64,000 nt of DNA, from assembly GCA_027923505.1 (NCBI GenBank), contig BROI01000008.1, positions 372,001 to 436,000 of the forward strand. Direction: 5' to 3'. Source of the DNA: Mayamaea pseudoterrestris (taxonomy: Eukaryota > Bacillariophyta > Bacillariophyceae > Sellaphorales > Sellaphoraceae). Both the position numbers and the translations under genes were made by a program. A model generated the notes under the pieces. The model was not told where the DNA came from. It saw nothing but the letters and a program-made list of their open reading frames with translations, and ran no database searches. Shown in pieces: positions 1 to 10,790 of this stretch. The stretch's first letter is position 1. Every line of letters begins with the position of its first letter.

Positions 1-2405
1 GGACCAAGAACAGCAGTCCTTCGCTTTCTCTCAATCTCATCAAGTCGTGCACCACTCGACTCGTCAGGATCCAAAAGCGACTCAAAATAAAGTGTGATGT
101 CCCAAAGAGCCGCCAGTGATCCTTCTTTTCCCTGGTCTTCACAAGCAGCGACTGCACGACGAAGGAGGGCTCGAAGGTTAGTAGTATCTCCAAGCTCCAA
201 TAACAGCTGGGCATAGCGCAACACGTATGGTGCCTTTGTCAAAAAGTTGCCATGTTTCCTCAAACCTAGCTCATAGGTTCGCCCTGCAACTTCGCGTGCT
301 CCATTCATGCGATGTTCCATTGTAGCGTGGGCCGCGTAGAGATGCCACGTAACTACGCCTCTATATGACGCCATGGAAGTTGCCTCGCCCCTACCCATAA
401 CTTCCAAAAACTGCACTGACTTTGCGAGTCCTTCCTTTCCAATACTAGAATCGAGCCGATTGGTAATTGCCCATTTTTGCTTTTCGGAAACTTCATTGTG
501 AGATTGATTAGCCACACCATCCCCTCCCTCCTGGGCGGCGTCGTCCTTAAATGTCGCCGCTTCTTCCACGTTGCCTTTAGCGTTAGACGCAACATTAAGC
601 GCTAGTACTCGTCTCGCTCTCGCAAACACTGCCCGCGCCTCCTCGGCGCCTTTGTATCGTCGCACCAACTGTTGACATATGACGAACCCAAGCGTACTCG
701 GACATCTTGCTAGCAATCGCTCCATAACATCAATACATTCCATAGAGTCGCAGGCCGACAACTCTACGATCTGCGCCTCTGCATACGCAAGCAAAGTTGA
801 ATCTGGTATATGACCCTGGGCAAGCTGTAGAACTGCAATCGCTCGTTCTGGACTCTTGCTTTCAGCACCGGACAACTCCCACATGCCCCATTGATACCAG
901 CATTCGGGATGCCGCGTCATTACGCAAATCATTTCCTTGTATGCATGCCGTATGCGTTGCGCCGATTCGGAGCTTGAAAGTCTCTCCGGATTCGTTCGTT
1001 GGTAGGAAGTCCGAATTTTCCAAATGCGGAGCAGCTTATACTCATCTTCCATCTTTGCGGCGTAATCGTCTTCATTGTCGATTACTGGATCCGTCGCGAG
1101 TCGATCAAGATGTAAGTCTCCAGATCCACCGTAAACCCGATTCCTTTCCAAGTAAACGTTCCGCGCATGCTGATACTTTGGCGCAAAATCTTGCGTCAGT
1201 GCCTGGGCCAAAGCCTCGCTCTGAGTGCGCTCAAACGCTTCGTACTCGTTCCAAAACAGGTCCAGCCCCACCATGGGCAACACAACGGCGCGCTGGTAGA
1301 CGGATCGCAGTTGGACCATTTGCTGCTGCGCCAAAACGTGCTGCATGCCGGAATTCTGATCCACCGTCAATGTCCACGACCGGACAAACGCCAGGTATTG
1401 TTTCCACAAAACGTGATTATTGTGCGCAAATCCCGCATTTTGGACGGCCAAGTCAAATGCCCTTGTCGTCGCTTCTCTCACAGCTATGCGTTGGGCATCG
1501 ACATCATCCGTCGACGCCAGACACTGTCTTCGCGCTTGGCGCGATACGGCGAATATGTATACAAGCCAAAGTTCAACACTCCAAACACAAACCCCTCCTA
1601 GCGGCGAAGGCTTATCATCTTCGGCACCACCATCATCCATTTCGACGGCATGTGATTCATTAGCATTTTCTGCAGCCACTTCTCCATCCAAGTTATATCC
1701 CAGCGAATGGCGTAGCAAGTGTAAAAGTTTCAGTTCACATTGCGCGGCGCGTTGCGGCGACACCAACGATGGAACATGTTTGTGTTCGACCGTCAAGCTT
1801 CGTCGCGCCCATGACTGTTCGTCATCCATAAGTACATGCAAATCGTAGTCATCATCACCAGGCCTTGCCGTCTGCGTCCAAAGAAGCTGTGCAACGCGTA
1901 CTTGATACTGAGCCGCGTAGGGAAACGTTTGGAGCAAATATCCATAGCAGCTTTCAATCCAATCAAGCTGGATCTCGCGTTGGTGAGCGTCATGCGAAGA
2001 TAGTGTTGCTGCTGCTGACTCTAGAATCGTTCGGTAGCATGACTGCGCCTCAGTTAGTAGTGCCTGCCATGCTTCTACATCGCGCCTAGGTTGCAGAGTG
2101 ATGCGATTCAGGGCATTCTTGTATCGCGTCGACGTCGGACCAGAATTATGTTGTGGGTACGGAGATGGCGTTTTAATTGGAGTTATCAAATTAACAATCT
2201 TCTGCTCCTGATGAAGACTGATATTGTTATCGAATGCAGCCGACGCCAAAGGAGCAGCAGCAGGAAGAAGAGGCAAGGCTTCATCAATGTCCATGGGCTC
2301 GTCATCTCCGCTCAGCAGTATTGATGCCGTTGTTGCAGCAGTCGCAGTAGCACCCATAGCATCGTCGCCTTGCTTTTTCTTTGTTCGTGGATCAACGCGA
2401 CTCAT
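1..2405 (-). CDS. CSTF3: Cleavage stimulation factor subunit 3 (CstF-77/Rna14), 3' end cut by the window edge
   Basis: The frame is open from an ATG at 2405-2403 to the left edge of the window (about 801 codons, no intron needed), so the C-terminus is missing. CstF-77 is the HAT-repeat scaffold of the cleavage stimulation factor that guides mRNA 3'-end cleavage and polyadenylation in the nucleus. A Gly/Ala/Asp-rich N-terminal leader of about 100 residues precedes the HAT array. Recognisable family segments are WSVELWLVYIFAVSR, LWKQYLAFVRSW, VYQRAVVLPM, LFWNEYEAFE and, further on, VTWHLYAAHATMEHR and YELGLRKHG, in the order seen in animal CstF-77. It is divergent from the acyl-CoA synthetase gene, with 304 bp between the start codons. 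Family assignment is firm; the start is the first ATG and fits the acidic leader. Confidence 0.9.
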   Translation of the reverse strand, partial: MSRVDPRTKKKQGDDAMGATATAATTASILLSGDDEPMDIDEALPLLPAAAPLASAAFDNNISLHQEQKIVNLITPIKTPSPYPQHNSGPTSTRYKNALNRITLQPRRDVEAWQALLTEAQSCYRTILESAAATLSSHDAHQREIQLDWIESCYGYLLQTFPYAAQYQVRVAQLLWTQTARPGDDDYDLHVLMDDEQSWARRSLTVEHKHVPSLVSPQRAAQCELKLLHLLRHSLGYNLDGEVAAENANESHAVEMDDGGAEDDKPSPLGGVCVWSVELWLVYIFAVSRQARRQCLASTDDVDAQRIAVREATTRAFDLAVQNAGFAHNNHVLWKQYLAFVRSWTLTVDQNSGMQHVLAQQQMVQLRSVYQRAVVLPMVGLDLFWNEYEAFERTQSEALAQALTQDFAPKYQHARNVYLERNRVYGGSGDLHLDRLATDPVIDNEDDYAAKMEDEYKLLRIWKIRTSYQRTNPERLSSSESAQRIRHAYKEMICVMTRHPECWYQWGMWELSGAESKSPERAIAVLQLAQGHIPDSTLLAYAEAQIVELSACDSMECIDVMERLLARCPSTLGFVICQQLVRRYKGAEEARAVFARARRVLALNVASNAKGNVEEAATFKDDAAQEGGDGVANQSHNEVSEKQKWAITNRLDSSIGKEGLAKSVQFLEVMGRGEATSMASYRGVVTWHLYAAHATMEHRMNGAREVAGRTYELGLRKHGNFLTKAPYVLRYAQLLLELGDTTNLRALLRRAVAACEDQGKEGSLAALWDITLYFESLLDPDESSGARLDEIERKRRTAVLG

Positions 2406-2709
2406 TGTTTCCAGCGGTTGCGGTTTTGCCTAGCGCAATGAATTGAATTGCCAAATTAAAGTTGTGGAAGTCAAACAGTACGGATCGCGGCTTTCATGGT
2501 GGATGGCCGCGATGCGATGCCACGATAAGTACCGGAGTGACAACTTTTATAAGCATATCATCTTAAGGCTGGAGCTTTCAAATTCGTGCCGCGTCGTCGC
2601 GCGCTGCCGTCATTCGTCGAATGATCGAGCGGCTTGAAGAATTGACAAACACCATTGCATTCGTCCTTCGGAGAAAGACAGATAAATACATACAGAGTTC
2701 TTGTTAACC
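2406..2709. promoter_or_regulatory. Shared divergent promoter region of CstF-77 and ACSL
   Basis: These 304 bp separate two start codons pointing away from each other, so both promoters and 5' UTRs must lie here. I see no convincing TATA box or other named element, only a generally mixed-composition sequence. Position is the only evidence. Confidence 0.4.
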
Positions 2710-5486
2710 ATGATCAATCTTCTTCTTTGGCCGCTCAAGGTGATCTTGATCGCCATTGACTTAGCGGTAAGTGAGGCGGTGAGGAAAGCTGGCCTTTCTC
2801 GATGCAACTATTGCCTCCCACGGTCGTGGCAAAAGATCTTAGCCGTATGCCCTTTACTCTTCTGACCATTCATCGTTTATCTATCTACAGATCACTATTG
2901 CTACATTTGGATGGCTCAAGGCTTTTACCCAATTCTTTGCGCGGACGCCATTGCGCACCCTGCCTGCCGGCGACGATCCCTCGCACCGTGTGCACGCCGA
3001 CTACAAGGATCACCTGGTCAAGACGCCTCGCGACGGAGTAGAGACGCTCTACGATTTAGCCAAGGATGCATTTGAACGATACGGAGACAGAAACTGCATG
3101 GCCAAGAGAGATTTCCTGGGATGGAAGGTGCCCAACAAGGTCAAGGAGTTTGACACAACCATACTGTGGAGGACCTATCAGCAAGTGGGAGATGAAGCGC
3201 ACAAATTTGGAGCGGCACTTCGGGCAGCAGGCGTGCAGCCGGCTCCGCCAAAAACTGATTTACTCAAGGTCAATAAGCCATGGTGAGCAGTATTCTGCTT
3301 GTGTGATTATGGCTGCTCCTGGCTATCAGCAGGACAGTTTTTCGACTCACTTTCTCCTCACTCTTCCCCTCACGCTTCCCTTCCGTTTTATTACAGTCGC
3401 ATGGCTATCTTTGAGAACACTTGCCCTGAGTGGATGATTGCAGCCATTGGGGCCGTCAGCCAGAGCGTCAGTGTCGTGTAAGTTGGATGCATTGTATTTA
3501 CATGACTTTTTGGTTCCGGTCCACGCGTCATGCACTCACGCGCCACCTCATGTTCCATGTTTCACTACCAGAACTGTCTATGCGACGCTTGGAATTGATG
3601 CTGTCGTTGAAGTTGTCAATGACAATCTTATTCCCGTTCTTGTCTGTAACAAAAAGGATGTTTCCAAGCTTGTTTCCAAGCTTGGAAAGATGAAGTGTTT
3701 GACTCACCTCGTTTACACCAATGACTTGGTCGCCCGCGACGATGTCGACGACAAAATCCCCGAACAAAAGAACATTAAAATTATGTCGTTCGATGACTTT
3801 GTCGCATCTGGAGATACTTCTGCTTACCCACCAACGCCTCCCAAGCCCGAAACAGTGGCAGTGGTCATGTACACGTCTGGGTCGACGGGCAAACCAAAGG
3901 GCGTCATTATCAACCATGCGCAAATTGTCGCAGTTTGCGGAGCCGCCGATATTGCTTTGGGAATTGAAAAGGGCAAGGACGTTTACATTGCATGTATGTA
4001 TTTACTTTGCTGAAAATGAATGCAAACATGTTTGCGCGTACGTTGTGCTAACCTTTATGACCGTCTTGACCTTGCTTTCAAAGATTTGCCGCTTGCGCAC
4101 ATCATGGAGCTCATGGCCGAGTTTGTCATGGTATGTGATTACTGTGAAGCTATTTTTGCTGAAAATGAATGCAAATATGTTTGCACGTACGTAGTGCTGA
4201 CCTTTATGACCGCCTTGACCTTGCTTTCAGATTACCATGGGCTGCACCTTGTGTTACGCAGATCCCAAGAGCTTGACGGCGACGGGTTCATACCCAATGG
4301 GAGCTCTTGAAGTTTACTCGCCAACGCTAATGGTTGCTGTGCCGTAAGTATTGTAATTTGTGAGAGTTCTCACAATCATTTGTTGAAAAATCAGCATTCT
4401 TACGGTCCCTCATTTTCTCACGGCAGCAAAATCTGGGACACAATCAAGAAAGGAATTCAGGCCAAGGTGCATGCCGGCTCGGCAGTCGCCCAGTTTCTCG
4501 TCAAGACTGCCTTTGAGTGGAGGACATTCGCCTTGAAGCATGGTTTTGACACGCCGCTGTTCAAGGCACTAGTGTTTAAGAAGTTTTCCAAAATCACGGG
4601 CGGACGGCTGCGTTTAGGAGTCAGTGGAGGCGGTCCGATCAACGGATCTGTCCAAGAGTTTTGTCGAACGGCCTTTGGGTTCCATTTCGTCCAAGGCTAT
4701 GGTTTGACCGAGACATGCGCAGGCATCGCCATCCAGGCTACCGACGATTTCCGAGGTGGCATTGCTGGTGTCGTCATACCATCCATCGAGTGCAAGCTTT
4801 TGTCGACTCCTGACATAGGCGACAAGGCGGCCCAGCCATACATGTCCACAGATCGATACGACGTTGAAGGCAATCCGATCTTTGGCCGAGGTGAAATCAT
4901 TGTGCGAGGCTTCAATGTCTCCGCGGGATATTATATGGAACCGGAGAAGACAAAGGAGGAATACGGAGAGGACGGCTGGTTCCACACTGGAGACATTGGC
5001 CAATTTATGGATGACGGCTCGCTTCGCATCGTCGACCGCAAGAAGAACTTGGTCAAGTTAAAGGGTGGCGAATACATAGCGCTGGAAAAGATGGAGATGA
5101 CATATGGGAATTCTGATTTTGTTGACGCGGTTCATGGAGGCATCTGCTGCTATGGAGACGGTGAGCTGGATCGACCTGTGGCTTTGATGCAGCTTTCGGA
5201 GCCTGCGGCCATGAAGTGGGCGAAACGCCATGGTGTCGACGGCGATTTTTCGAAGGTCAAGGAATCCAAAGAACTTTACGATGCTGTCATGGCAGACATG
5301 ACACAGCAACACAAGAGCAGCGATTTGTCTCATCTTGAGAAGCTTGTCGCTGTCGCATTTTTGACCGAGCCCTGGACCCCTGAGAATGGCTGTCTTACGG
5401 CTGCCAACAAGCTTCAGCGGCGTGAAGTCATTAATCAGTTCGAAAAAGAGTTTAATGAGGTCAAGGCGAAAGGAATTTTTGACTAG
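2710..5486 (+). CDS. Long-chain acyl-CoA synthetase (AMP-forming), seven exons
   Basis: Exons are 2710-2766, 2891-3282, 3397-3477, 3572-3993, 4084-4130, 4231-4343 and 4427-5486, giving 723 residues with every junction GT-AG and the reading phase kept. The enzyme activates long-chain fatty acids to acyl-CoA with ATP. The first 30 residues are hydrophobic (MINLLLWPLKVILIAIDLAI), suggesting a membrane anchor at the ER or lipid droplets. The AMP-binding P-loop YTSGSTGKPKGV lies near residue 276, PLAHIMELMAE follows, YGLTET is near residue 462 and the GWFHTGDIG segment near residue 555. Length and motif order are typical of the ACSL class. Introns 4 and 5 are near-copies of each other (separate entry). 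The start ATG lies just before the hydrophobic segment. Class is certain; chain-length preference and compartment are inferred. Confidence 0.93.
3994..4230 (+). repeat. Two adjacent introns that are near-copies of each other
   Basis: Intron 4 (3994-4083, 90 nt) and intron 5 (4131-4230, 100 nt) of the acyl-CoA synthetase gene share most of their sequence. Both start GTATGT, carry TTTGCTGAAAATGAATGCAA, then a (g)cgtacgt-like stretch, CCTTTATGACCG and end in CTTGACCTTGCTTTCA plus AG. The 47-nt exon between them is not duplicated. Confidence 0.9.
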
Positions 5487-5561
5487 TTTATGTTGCAATT
5501 GTTTGGGAAAAAACAATGTGGAGAATGTACACTTGGCTAGTAATTATCGCGTACAAGATCC

Positions 5562-6998
5562 TTATTTAATCCTCTTCTTTGTCATCTTCTTTGCCTTGCC
5601 AACTCCAGCTCTTCCTTTCTTCTTCCGGAACGACGATCCCCCCAGCCCATCATCGTAGTCATAGTCGTAACCAGTTTCTCCATGTGCGAGTTGACCTTTT
5701 CTGCGCGCCTTTTCCTTCGCAACACCTCCTCCTTCGACCACTGATTTCAGTACTTTCATGCTTCTCTCAGATTCGGTGGAGAGTACCTTCTTATCACTAT
5801 CGCTCTCATATTTGCGCTTATTTGCACTCGCCAACGCCTTTTTTCGTGCTGGTTCACCCTCCAACATTTTATCAAACCGTCCTAGACTTGCCGTTGATTT
5901 TTGAGTTGCCAACAAAGCAGCTAACGTCGAAGCCTTGCCACGCTTTGCCAACGTACCATCCTTTGATGCCTTGAGGTCAACTGGAACACCCGCCGGAGGA
6001 ACAGTGTCCCGATCCTTGTTACCTCCAATCTTTCCGACTTCTCGCGCTGACGTGCGCTGTTTGACAACGCTCTTGGCAGTCCCCTTGGGAAGTGCACCTG
6101 CACGCTCCATGTTTTTCATGCGACTCTCTTGATTGTGTTCGCGTCTCGATTTCTTCTCGTCACGAGCACGCTCCCAAGGATCCTCAAACGGATCTTGGTT
6201 AGCCTTGACCTCCATGATGGGCCACTCCTTAGTGTCATCATTGGCCTTTTCGTACCCATGTCTGTACTTCCACGAGTTTGTCGCTTCGTCCCATACCTTT
6301 TGTGATCGCTTGGACTTGTTAAGTGGAAGGCCCTTTTCTTTGGCAAACTTCTCCCATTTGGTCAGTTGTTTTAGAGCCGGCGGTGCAAGTGAACGAGGCA
6401 AGGGGAGCTCATCATACTTGGGAAGCGTTCCCAGTGGACCTGCGTCACTTCGTTCAACCGGCAATTGCCAGAGGACACTCAAGAGTTGGCTGCATCCGTC
6501 CGTCGCCTTCTGGAGCAAGTAGTCTTCATCGACCGTCATGTGAAAATTTTCGGCTTCAATGGTAAACCGTCTGTCATCATTTTTGACCGACTTTGACTTA
6601 TACAATTTGCCTTCATTGACACCATGCGAGTTCATTGCTAACAGATTTCGAACGTCAAAGGTGCAGGGTTCCGTCGACTTGACGTCCGATCGACTGACTG
6701 CCTTTTCTGTAATTCCTTCATCCTCGACGTCGTCTTCGCCAGAAGATGCAAACTCTTCATCGCTCTCAGCAATGTCATCTTGCACAGGTTCATCGCCAAC
6801 ATCTTCTTCTTCCTCGTTGCTAGAGCCATCATGCTCTTCCTGGGCTGCATCGTCGTCGTCGTAACTATCACCTGCTTGACCATCGTCACTTTCGGCATCG
6901 GATTGGCGTTCCTGTTCATCAGCGGCTAACTTGTCGGCCACATCTCCGTAATCAAGCTCCTTATCGTATTTCGAGCGCTTCCTGTTCACCATGGTCAT
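5562..6998 (-). CDS. RRS1: Ribosome biogenesis regulatory protein RRS1
   Basis: Single exon, 478 residues from the first ATG (6998; a second ATG two codons on is possible). RRS1 works with RPF2 to bring the 5S RNP into pre-60S particles in the nucleolus. A long acidic Asp/Glu/Ser-rich N-terminal leader (about residues 15-110) comes before the conserved core: CTFDVRNLLA, QLLSVLWQLP, LTKWEKFAKEKG, KVWDEATNSWKYRHGYEKA and DDTKEWPI. These match the human and yeast proteins in order. A Lys/Arg-rich C-terminal tail (about 300-478) is likely nucleolar targeting and RNA contact. It is longer than human RRS1 because of both tails. It lies head to tail after the kinase gene, 308 bp away. Confidence 0.88.
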   Translation of the reverse strand: MTMVNRKRSKYDKELDYGDVADKLAADEQERQSDAESDDGQAGDSYDDDDAAQEEHDGSSNEEEEDVGDEPVQDDIAESDEEFASSGEDDVEDEGITEKAVSRSDVKSTEPCTFDVRNLLAMNSHGVNEGKLYKSKSVKNDDRRFTIEAENFHMTVDEDYLLQKATDGCSQLLSVLWQLPVERSDAGPLGTLPKYDELPLPRSLAPPALKQLTKWEKFAKEKGLPLNKSKRSQKVWDEATNSWKYRHGYEKANDDTKEWPIMEVKANQDPFEDPWERARDEKKSRREHNQESRMKNMERAGALPKGTAKSVVKQRTSAREVGKIGGNKDRDTVPPAGVPVDLKASKDGTLAKRGKASTLAALLATQKSTASLGRFDKMLEGEPARKKALASANKRKYESDSDKKVLSTESERSMKVLKSVVEGGGVAKEKARRKGQLAHGETGYDYDYDDGLGGSSFRKKKGRAGVGKAKKMTKKRIK

Positions 6999-7306
6999 GG
7001 CTCGCGTTTTAGAAATGCTGAAGAAAAATGAAAGAAAACTGCGGTTGGTCACGAAGCTAATCGGGTTATGAGGTAAGAAACAGCTCTGGTAGCTAAATAA
7101 CCTCAGTTATGATATTGACGCCAAGGCAAAGGATGACCCGAGGCCGCACTATTTAAACGAGAATACACAGATTGCACAAACCAATCTATTGTCAACACGC
7201 AAAATGTCATACTGAATTGATTGACTACAATACCATTCGATGCTAGGACAAGCTCATCCAAAATGTGTCAAGCCAAACGCAAAGGCGACGATAGAAACAC
7301 ATATAA

Positions 7307-8893
7307 TTAGTATTGCATGTGATAATCTACCGTCAGCTGCGACAGCTGCGTCGCACACTCTAAAGAAACGACTGGATCTCCGTGTTTGGATGGATAGTCG
7401 CCCTGGATGCACGTGTACTTTGGTTCGCCTTCCTTGCCAGCAATCCACGGATGATTCTGCGCCTCGCGCACAGTCATGCGATCCTCAGGAGATTTCTGCG
7501 TCATGGCTTTTATTAGCAAAGCCGCCTCCTTTGGTAGCTTGGCGGGGTCGCGAATTACAATATCGGGTGGGGCGACAGCGCCGACGCAGCAGCAACCTCC
7601 ACCTTGAATTTCCTCCACTTCGTCCTCGACAACGACATTATCACGTTCCCGCATGTACTCGGACATGGTGAAATTAGGAGGAATACCAGTGATCGTCACA
7701 CGAAGCGTCCATCCAACCGAATAGGCATCGACTATCATGCCGTAGTCAGCGACACATTCAGTCATGGCAGCATTCTGCTTGGCAAAATCTTCTGGCGTCT
7801 TGTGACGAAGCTTTCTACGAATTTCCGGAGCAGCATACGCCTTTGTACCAAGAGCCGACATGGAGCGAACATGCTGGCGTGCCGTTGATCCGCGACGCTC
7901 GGCATAGTCGGGAAGCGACATGCTGATACCTGACATGCGTCGGCGCTGCTTGCCACCACCCATGATCGCATGCTCTACCTCATTAGTCGCTTCAAATACC
8001 GAATGGCGAATGCTCTCGGCAACGTGTTCATCCACATGTTCTTCCTCCGCAGCAGCAGTAGCTGCTTCCGGTGCCTCCTTGGTGCCTCCCGTCTTGCTTT
8101 GGCTTCCCTCATAGACAATGGAATTTTTCAAATGCTTGTTCGAGTTAATTTCCTGATTCTCCAGCGCACGCGCAAACCCAAAATCAACTAACATCAGCTT
8201 CCATTTTCCGTGCGCGACTGCTTCCATAGCGTCCTCTCCGTTGCTCCAAATGGCGTCATCTAAAAACCAGTCATAGTCTTCAGTAGGGGGAATCTGCGTA
8301 CACGCCAAGATGCAGTTGGAAGGCTTAATATCGCGATGAATGCATGCGCGGCCATGCAAGTAGCTAACGGCTCCAATGAGTTCACGACTGACAAGTCTCG
8401 ATAATGGTACACCCAAGGCTCCGCGTTTAATGACAAGCTGATGAAGGTTTGGCCCACGAGCAAGCTGCATGATGACGACTCGGGTACCAGCTTCTAGTGG
8501 GAAAGCTCGGATGAGTCGAATGACGCTTGCATGGCGGAGTTCCTCGAGAATGAGAATTTCTCGTTCGGCATAAACCTTTCCCTTGTCATCTTTAATATTG
8601 ATGTTTTTTATAGCAACGTATTCGTCGTCAAACTCGTCCGATTGAGGGACGACGCGCTTGGCCATCCAAACCATTCCGAACGATCCTTTGCCTGGCGAGT
8701 ACAAGCAATCAACCAGGTGTAAGATTACCATTGCTCTGGCTTGCAAGCCTCGTGAGCCGTATCACAGAGATAACGAAGAACCGAAATTGGACTTACCCAA
8801 GACCTCCAGCCTTTCATAGCGCTCTGCCACCTCCTTGGGCCAATCAGGACTTGGAGTCTTTCGCACCATTGCCAAAGCCTCGTCATTATCCAT
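7307..8893 (-). CDS. Serine/threonine protein kinase with a long activation-segment insertion, two exons
   Basis: Exons 8797-8893 and 7307-8691 (intron 8692-8796) give 493 residues; splicing restores the Gly-rich loop GKGSFG at the junction. Visible kinase landmarks are VAIK near residue 61, HRDIKPSN near 151, DFG near 203 and AAPE near 321. All catalytic residues are present, so it should be active. The DFG-to-APE interval is about 118 residues against the usual 20-35; the insertion is rich in Ala/Glu and Ser and includes a GGGKQRRRMSG basic patch. A short acidic loop and a Gly/Cys string (GGGCCCVGA) lie in the C-lobe. I cannot place it in a named kinase subfamily. It is divergent from the PhyH-type gene, with 292 bp between starts. 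Confidence 0.85.
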
Positions 8894-9185
8894 TCTTCTC
8901 CTTCTTTTGTCCCAAAGGTGGTACTGGGTACAGACTATGCCCAACCTACCACGGTCGCTTGATCGGATAGCAGCTAAAGTGTGCTTATGTCGCTAGCGCC
9001 TAGCGCTGGATTCGGAAAATCATCACCGTCGCGAGTCCGTGTGCCTGCCAGCGCGCTTGACTTGAGATCCGTTTCATTCGGAGTGATGAAGCGGCACTGA
9101 AAACGACGCGTTTCGTCCGAATGCAACGCGCGAAAATGACCATGATCTAAATTCGGTCGGCCATGCCGCATGCAGAAACGCCAAC

Positions 9186-10325
9186 ATGCAGACGAATGTG
9201 GTCTTGTCGGTTACGCAGATCGCAACATTTTTGCATGACGGAGTACTGATGGTGGATGATATACTCACCCCTGCGGAACTTGACAATGCACACAATGGTC
9301 TGCGAACATCACTGCTTCGCCATGGGGTTGACACGAACAACTTGCTCATCACTGGCTCTAATCTAGCCAAGCTCAGCTCTACGAATGGAAGCGGAGGCGT
9401 AATTGACCTTGTTTACGAGGAATGGAAAATGGATATTGCTTTGAACGAAAAGTTGTTTCAAGTTACGACGGAACTATGGAAGGAAGCGTTCCGTCATAAT
9501 GGAGAGAGTCAAAATGACATAGCAAATGAACAGGAGCACTATAAATGGCATCCATATGGAAGCTTCGACTACAGCCAAGGATACGCTTACATGGATCGGG
9601 TTGGTTATCGCCTTCCGACGCCACTGGCAGAACATTTGGGCGAAAAATGTCAAAGTAATTGTACCAAGTCAAATGGGAAGAAGCGTTCATTACAAAGGTG
9701 TCTGACGCCTCATCTGGACTGCTGTCCAGAAACGTTTCATGCAAAAAATAAGACAAAGTGGAGACCAATCCAATGTATGGTCGCCTTGACGGATTGTTTA
9801 GAGCCAAACACTGGAGGATTTGAAGTTGCTAAGGGCTTTCATCGTGAGTTCGACCAATGGGCCAAGAGCAGATCACCTTCGCGCGTCGTTAAAAAGAACA
9901 GGGATGGCAGGAAGGAAATAGTTAGTATCCCCGCCCCATGCGTTGGCGAGTACACTCATGTTCGTCCACTTGAAGACGCTGCCATTATGAAACGCATACA
10001 ACATGTATCCGTAAAGGCTGGGAGCGCCGTCTTTTGGGACAATCGACTCCCACACGCCAATGCATACCGACACAACGGTTCATCGCCTCGATGCGTTGTA
10101 TACTGTTCTTTTCTTCCCGATGTTCTAGTCAATCGCATTTTTGTTAAACGGCAATTGAGTCTCTGGAGGAATGGACTAGCTCCCATTGACACTAAATGGA
10201 TGGAAGCAAATGAAAATAATGGTGCAATGTTTTCGTCGACTGACAACTTGGAATGCTATTTGAAGAGGTTGTCGACGAGGCAACGCCGTATGCTGGGTGT
10301 TGAAGAATGGAGTGATGACAATTGA
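9186..10325 (+). CDS. Phytanoyl-CoA dioxygenase (PhyH)-like Fe(II)/2-oxoglutarate oxygenase
   Basis: Single exon, 379 residues. Enzymes of this family use Fe(II), oxygen and 2-oxoglutarate to hydroxylate small molecules. The metal facial triad can be seen: H176 and D178 in TPHLDCCPE and the distal His near 289 in NRLPHANAYR, followed by an Arg (SPRCVVYC) that could bind 2-oxoglutarate. The N-terminal FLHDGVLMVDDILTPAEL stretch is the usual start of the fold. PTGG-like turn LEPNTGGFEVAKGFHREF is also typical. There is no obvious signal peptide or peroxisomal C-terminal tripeptide. The substrate cannot be told from sequence. Confidence 0.8.
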   Translation: MQTNVVLSVTQIATFLHDGVLMVDDILTPAELDNAHNGLRTSLLRHGVDTNNLLITGSNLAKLSSTNGSGGVIDLVYEEWKMDIALNEKLFQVTTELWKEAFRHNGESQNDIANEQEHYKWHPYGSFDYSQGYAYMDRVGYRLPTPLAEHLGEKCQSNCTKSNGKKRSLQRCLTPHLDCCPETFHAKNKTKWRPIQCMVALTDCLEPNTGGFEVAKGFHREFDQWAKSRSPSRVVKKNRDGRKEIVSIPAPCVGEYTHVRPLEDAAIMKRIQHVSVKAGSAVFWDNRLPHANAYRHNGSSPRCVVYCSFLPDVLVNRIFVKRQLSLWRNGLAPIDTKWMEANENNGAMFSSTDNLECYLKRLSTRQRRMLGVEEWSDDN

Positions 10326-10790
10326 CTGTGAACATACATCCTATTGCGCCCTTTTTGCACTCGACTCTTTCCTTAGCAAAGTAATGCCAGGAGGCTTGTG
10401 CATCCGCACTGCATGATATGAAGGATTTGTAAATCCATATTCTATTAACTGTAATGAGTCTGCTATGTCGTTTGTTAGCGATTGTCCGCACTCATTGGAA
10501 TGGGTATTGGTGCGACATGTAAGTATTCATTCGCGGATTACTCTCGGTGCGTCACATCGGTTCGACATCCAACAGAACACGCGAAACGCGCACTCCCTTT
10601 TGCCGATCGCGGGAACAAGTCTGTCAACACTGTTGATTCTATCGCTGAGATTCGCATACATCTGTAAAGGCATTGTGACTAAATTTAAGTTTTCGCAGCA
10701 ATCTCCGCTTTCTTTAATTCCTTATCGCCACGTTGTCATCGAAGAGGTTCCGTCTGCCTGCTGACGACCAAACTTGAGTGCAATTTCAGA
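10326..10790. other. 465-bp intergenic region, nothing recognised
   Basis: This lies between the PhyH-like stop and the ATG2 start, both on the plus strand. Open frames here are short and unlike any protein family. It must hold the PhyH terminator and the ATG2 promoter. Confidence 0.5.

Noticed and set aside
797-1663. A 288-codon plus-strand open frame
   Set aside because: It lies opposite the CstF-77 coding sequence, has shadow-like composition (Arg/Pro/Ser/His-rich) and no domain.
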